Source of the DNA: Gallionellaceae bacterium
Lineage (GTDB): Bacteria; Pseudomonadota; Gammaproteobacteria; Burkholderiales; Gallionellaceae
DNA length: 17,672 nt
Direction of reading: 5' to 3'
Assembly: GCA_021731185.1 (NCBI GenBank)
Contig: JAKFXW010000186.1
Span: 1-17,672, forward strand
Shown here: piece by piece, positions 14,637 through 17,672 of the stretch
How positions within the stretch are numbered: the stretch's first letter is position 1
Layout: every line of letters starts with the position of its first letter
Position numbers and translations under genes: made by a program
The notes under the pieces: model-generated
The model's input: only the letters and a program-made list of their open reading frames with translations
Database searches by the model: none
What the model was told of the DNA's origin: nothing

Positions 14637-16486
14637 ACAATCTCCTCTTCTTCGACTTTTGCCACGAAACGTGCATTGAGTGTCAGGTCGAGCAAGTCTA
14701 TGCTGGTGATTTCCAATATCACGCGGGTATTGGGTGGGCATTCTGGCATCGACGGTACGCGGTTAATCAAGGGGATGTCGGTTAGTTTGACCAGATTTTC
14801 ACGTAATACCAGTGCCTCGGTTTGTTGCACATTTTCCTGCATCAGCCACCGCAAACACCAGTAGCGTTCCATGTTGCGTTGAAATTCCTGATACAGCGTA
14901 TAGGTGGTATCGAAGTCGCTAATCACGGAAAATAAATCCGTAGTGTTCTTGCTGAAAGCGGGGGGCTCTAGCCGCAACAGGCTGATAATCTGTCGCTGAT
15001 TGACGAAATCAACATAGCGCCGCAACGGCGAGCTTGACCACATGTACTGCGCCACACCCAGCCCCTGATGCGGCGCGGGTACGCTGCTCATTTTGACCTT
15101 GCCATTGCTTTGCGTGCGGTAGATGCCGGGCACTGCATGTGTGGCTAATAGCTTGCCCCATTCCGCATTCACAAAAATCATCAATTCGGCCACCACTTTG
15201 TCTATTGGCGAGCCACGCTGGCGTGTGGTGATGGTGACGCGATCATTCTGCACATTAAAGTTATAATCAACTTGCATGTTGTTATCGGCTGCTTTGCCGC
15301 GCAAGGCTTCCAGCTTTTGCGCCAGTTGCCACAGCAGGGTCAGCTCGCTGGCGTAAGCATAATCCATTTTTCCAGCGGCCAGCGTTGCTTCGTTAAAAAG
15401 CGGTTGCAATGTTTCATGGCGTAGATTGGCGGCGATGTGTATGCGTTCAATGCAGCTCTCGGTGCTGATTACAGCGAGGGTCTCCGCATCTACTTCGAGA
15501 TACATGGACAATGACGGGCACACCGTATCCGCGCTCAAGGTATAGGCGCACACGACATTGTCCGGTAGCATGGTGATTTTATCGCCTGGCATATACACCG
15601 TGGACATGCGCTGTGCCGCGATTAAATCTATTGGCGATCCAAGTGGAATGGTGAGCGTAGGCGCGGCAATGTGTATACCTATTTGCCAGTTGCCATTGGC
15701 TAGTTTGCTTACTGAAAATGCGTCATCAATTTCTGTCGTGTTGGTATCATCAATACTGAACGCGACACCCTCTGCCAGAGGTAATTCAGGATGTGGATCG
15801 ACTACCACTTCTGGAAACCCTGTGCCGCGTGGGAAATTCTCAAACAGAAAACGCTGTAAGTGATAAGCATGGGAAGAGGGCAGTGCGCCACAGCGCTCTA
15901 ATAAATGCGCCGCCGATAAATGCGTAGTAGCGCAGGCGGCCTCCAGTGCTTTAACTTCGAGCGTATTGCGATCGGGTTTATATAATAATTGCGGCAGCTT
16001 ATCGGCGAATTCTGGGGGCAGGGTGTAGTGTTCCAACTCGGCAATGTAGCGCGCCTGCAAGGCCGCCAGCAGACGCTTTTTTTCCGCGCTGGACAGTGCT
16101 GATTTTAATGCTTCGGGCGGTGCAGCTTTGTAGCGGCCTTTGCCTTTTTTGTAAAAGTGCATGGGCGATGAATGTAGCTGGATGAGTACGCCCGCCGCCT
16201 CTGTTGGGGTAGGCGAATGTCCAAAATATTCGGCAGCCAACTCATCAAAACCAAATTCTTCGGCGGGACAGCACTCCCATAAAAAATCCGTCTCTATGCT
16301 GGCAGCCACACTTTCTGCTTGCGCCATCAATTCATCCAAGCCCGGATGGGTAAAACGCAACAAGACATGGGAGGCTTTTATTTTACTGCGCTTGCCGTGC
16401 GTGCTTTCCACTTGCAATGAGGTCACTGAGTCAGTCAGTATTGCGCCAACCTTGAAGCTACCGTCTTCTTCGTAAAAAATATTCAT
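14630..16486 (-). CDS. RNase II/RNB-family 3'-5' exoribonuclease
   Basis: This gene encodes 618 residues. It is a cytoplasmic RNA-degrading enzyme that releases nucleotides from the 3' end. An N-terminal OB/cold-shock-like part (~10–45) and a middle helical part lead to the RNB core from ~235. The metal site is seen at FSIDDTNTTEIDDAFSV (243–259), with D246, D254 and D255 matching E. coli D201, D209 and D210, and E252 in place of D207. The substitution TEIDD is, to my knowledge, usual in the RNB branch found in betaproteobacteria, cyanobacteria and plastids. The arginine corresponding to R500 is in SSSPLRRYVDF (489/490). A C-terminal S1-like end (CPPNTRVILEITSIDLLDL) is short. The start at 16486 overlaps the stop of a 7-codon micro-ORF (ATGA). 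I give no symbol since rnb and rnr are both used loosely for this branch. Confidence 0.92.
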   Translation of the reverse strand: MNIFYEEDGSFKVGAILTDSVTSLQVESTHGKRSKIKASHVLLRFTHPGLDELMAQAESVAASIETDFLWECCPAEEFGFDELAAEYFGHSPTPTEAAGVLIQLHSSPMHFYKKGKGRYKAAPPEALKSALSSAEKKRLLAALQARYIAELEHYTLPPEFADKLPQLLYKPDRNTLEVKALEAACATTHLSAAHLLERCGALPSSHAYHLQRFLFENFPRGTGFPEVVVDPHPELPLAEGVAFSIDDTNTTEIDDAFSVSKLANGNWQIGIHIAAPTLTIPLGSPIDLIAAQRMSTVYMPGDKITMLPDNVVCAYTLSADTVCPSLSMYLEVDAETLAVISTESCIERIHIAANLRHETLQPLFNEATLAAGKMDYAYASELTLLWQLAQKLEALRGKAADNNMQVDYNFNVQNDRVTITTRQRGSPIDKVVAELMIFVNAEWGKLLATHAVPGIYRTQSNGKVKMSSVPAPHQGLGVAQYMWSSSPLRRYVDFVNQRQIISLLRLEPPAFSKNTTDLFSVISDFDTTYTLYQEFQRNMERYWCLRWLMQENVQQTEALVLRENLVKLTDIPLINRVPSMPECPPNTRVILEITSIDLLDLTLNARFVAKVEEEEIVA

Positions 16487-16507
16487 GCGGGGTAAAAAAT
16501 ATTCATG
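16472..16507. repeat. 20-bp tandem duplication on the RNB start codon
   Basis: GTAAAAAATATTCATG occurs at 16472–16487 and 16492–16507 (16 identical bases, period 20). On the minus strand the upstream copy starts ATG at 16506 and reads MNIFYPA then TGA (ends 16483). That TGA overlaps the real ATG (16486) by 4 nt, and the real gene starts with the same MNIFY. Confidence 0.88.
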
Positions 16508-16671
16508 GGAAATTGCGTGGGGAAATGTGGCAAAAATAAGCGCGATTATACCTCACTAGGGAAGGCCAATATTTTGTTGACTATTGAGGTATGATTGCCT
16601 TAGCGCACTTTATTTTCGGATAATTGCGTCTCGGCATTTCCAAATTTAAAATGCACATTTAGGAGATTTTC
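16508..16671. promoter_or_regulatory. Divergent promoter region, RNB / EF-hand gene
   Basis: This AT-rich gap serves the leftward RNB–tonB genes and the rightward EF-hand gene. An exact 8-bp inverted repeat, ATACCTCA (16548–16555) and TGAGGTAT (16585–16592), is spaced 29 bp apart and could be a paired operator. A TTGACT hexamer lies inside it (16577–16582), but no clear −10 follows at normal spacing. Confidence 0.4.
16661..16665 (+). promoter_or_regulatory. Ribosome-binding site of the EF-hand gene
   Basis: AGGAG lies 6 nt before the ATG at 16672, an ideal site that fixes the start. Confidence 0.75.
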
Positions 16672-17202
16672 ATGAAAATATTGATTACGTTACTCGCTGC
16701 ATTTTTTACTTTAAGCACATCCCATGTGCAAGCTGATCCTGCCGAACAAGGTGATGGGCATCAGGACGGAGCGCGTGGGCGTATGGCCGACATCATGTTT
16801 AAAGGGATGGATGCCAATGCTGATAATGAAGTTTCAAAATCCGAATTTGAAGAATTTCATGCGAAGAGATTTAAGAAGCTTGACAGTAACGCGGACGGCA
16901 AGCTGACCAAAAAAGAAATGCAATCACTGCATAGCGAAATGAAAGAGCACGTAAGGTCAAATTTTGACGAGAATTTTGATCGAGCCGATGTAAATAAAGA
17001 TGGTGCATTGTCAGTTGAAGAGGCGAAAAATACACCGATTCTGGCTAAATATTTTGTTGAAATTGATGCCAATAAAAATGGTTTGATTACGCTTGAAGAA
17101 GTTCGTACAACTATGAATGCAATGCATCGCGGGGAAAAGAAGCCGGGTGGGAGTCAGAAGCCCGGTGGGGATCACAAGCATGGCCGGGATAGTAGGACGT
17201 AG
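16672..17202 (+). CDS. Secreted calcium-binding EF-hand protein
   Basis: This gene encodes 176 residues. A signal peptide (1–21, ending VQA, then DPAEQ) sends it to the periplasm or beyond. Four 12-residue EF-hand loops follow: D47–E58 (DANADNEVSKSE, with N at the usual glycine place), D71–E82 (DSNADGKLTKKE), D106–E117 (DVNKDGALSVEE) and D132–E143 (DANKNGLITLEE). Most side chains of the Ca2+ ligand set are present in each loop. The tail (151–176) is Lys/Gly/His-rich with a repeated KPGG. Such proteins act as calcium sensors or buffers; no partner is visible here. The gene stands alone, divergent from RNB and convergent with lipA. Confidence 0.9.
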   Translation: MKILITLLAAFFTLSTSHVQADPAEQGDGHQDGARGRMADIMFKGMDANADNEVSKSEFEEFHAKRFKKLDSNADGKLTKKEMQSLHSEMKEHVRSNFDENFDRADVNKDGALSVEEAKNTPILAKYFVEIDANKNGLITLEEVRTTMNAMHRGEKKPGGSQKPGGDHKHGRDSRT

Positions 17203-17233
17203 TTTGTGCTGGTGCGTGGGAGCAATTTTTGCA

Positions 17234-17256
17234 CGCCATATAGTTTTAGTATGGCG
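17234..17256. terminator. Possible bidirectional terminator hairpin
   Basis: CGCCATA and TATGGCG form a perfect 7-bp stem with a 9-nt AT-rich loop, placed between the convergent EF-hand and lipA genes. The following stretches are A/T-rich (AAATTGAATTTT to the right, AAAAATT to the left on the minus strand) but not clean T-runs. Termination is inferred mainly from position. Confidence 0.45.
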
Positions 17257-17280
17257 ACGCAAATTGAATTTTAGATGTCC

Positions 17281-17672
17281 TTAAATTGCGCCCGCCAAGT
17301 GCGCTTGCTCATCCGCATGATAACTACTGCGCACCATTGGTCCGCAAGCGGCATGTGAAAAGCCCATTTCCTTGGCTGCATCCTCGAACATTTTGAACGT
17401 GTCGGGATGCACGTAGCGCAACACTGGCAGGTGTCCTTCCGAGGGCTGCAAGTATTGTCCCAGCGTGAGCATTTCCACATCGTGGGCGCGCAGGTCGCGC
17501 ATGGCTTGCAATATCTCATCATCCGTTTCGCCCAAGCCCAGCATTAAGCCAGATTTGGTGGGGATATGCGGGAAACGTGCTTTGAAATCTTTCAGCAATT
17601 TCAGCGAATGCAAATAGTCCGCGCCGGGACGCGCCAGCTTGTATAAGCGCGGCACTGTTTCCATATTGTGAT
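17281..17672 (-). CDS. lipA: Lipoyl synthase, C-terminal part (cut by right edge)
   Basis: About 130 C-terminal residues are present; the frame continues past 17672 (…HNMETVPRLYKLARPGADY), so the methionine at 17664 is internal and not the start. LipA is a radical-SAM enzyme that inserts two sulfurs into the octanoyl group on lipoyl carrier proteins. Family sequence seen here: TKSGLMLGLGETDDEI, MLTLGQYLQPSEGHLPV, RYVHPDTF and the end GPMVRSSYHADEQ, which contains the serine that caps the auxiliary iron–sulfur cluster. The CxxxCxxC radical-SAM motif lies outside the window. The gene ends in TAA at 17281–17283 and is convergent with the EF-hand gene. Confidence 0.96.
   Translation of the reverse strand, partial: HNMETVPRLYKLARPGADYLHSLKLLKDFKARFPHIPTKSGLMLGLGETDDEILQAMRDLRAHDVEMLTLGQYLQPSEGHLPVLRYVHPDTFKMFEDAAKEMGFSHAACGPMVRSSYHADEQAHLAGAI

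Overview
The window looks like chromosomal DNA of a betaproteobacterium, probably of the Nitrosomonadales/Gallionellaceae type. I infer this from the protein sequences and from the gene orders lnt–glyQ–glyS and RNB exonuclease–tonB–aroE–mtgA, which I associate with that class; no database was searched. The genus cannot be fixed from sequence alone. There are no rRNA, tRNA or CRISPR features. Most of the window is ordinary, densely packed housekeeping DNA, much of it joined by 4-nt ATGA stop/start overlaps.

Layout: (1) 1–3910, minus strand: lnt, a small GIY-YIG nuclease-like gene, glyQ and the start of glyS (cut by the left edge), apparently one operon. (2) 3911–7992, signalling: a plus-strand class III nucleotide cyclase with a C-terminal FHA domain faces a minus-strand membrane-bound GGDEF–EAL protein, so cAMP-type and c-di-GMP enzymes are convergent neighbours. 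(3) 7993–8374: a 382-bp element with no gene, perfect 19-bp terminal inverted repeats and a 4-bp TTAG target duplication, inserted exactly at the mtgA stop codon. (4) 8375–9976: mtgA and aroE. (5) 10006–13518: a metal-uptake cassette (small secreted CxxC protein, outer-membrane barrel, periplasmic metal-binding protein, ABC permease) that lacks an ATPase gene and sits between tonB and aroE. (6) 13725–16486: a TonB-type energy transducer and an RNase II-family exoribonuclease. (7) 16672–17672: a secreted four-EF-hand protein convergent with lipA, which is cut by the right edge.

How the parts may work together: the barrel, binding protein and permease would carry a divalent metal (zinc or manganese type) across both membranes, and the TonB-like protein next door could energise an outer-membrane step; the ATPase must come from elsewhere. 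MtgA, Lnt and AroE serve the envelope and precursor supply.

The most unusual signal is at translation starts. Short tandem duplications (periods 20, 18 and 14 bp) lie on the starts of the RNB, tonB and mtgA genes. At RNB and mtgA they create micro-ORFs of 5–7 codons whose stop codons overlap the next start by 4 nt (ATGA or GTGA). At mtgA three copies form a chain from the aroE stop through two 5-codon micro-ORFs to the mtgA GTG. This could be a reinitiation ladder tuning downstream expression, or only slippage scars.
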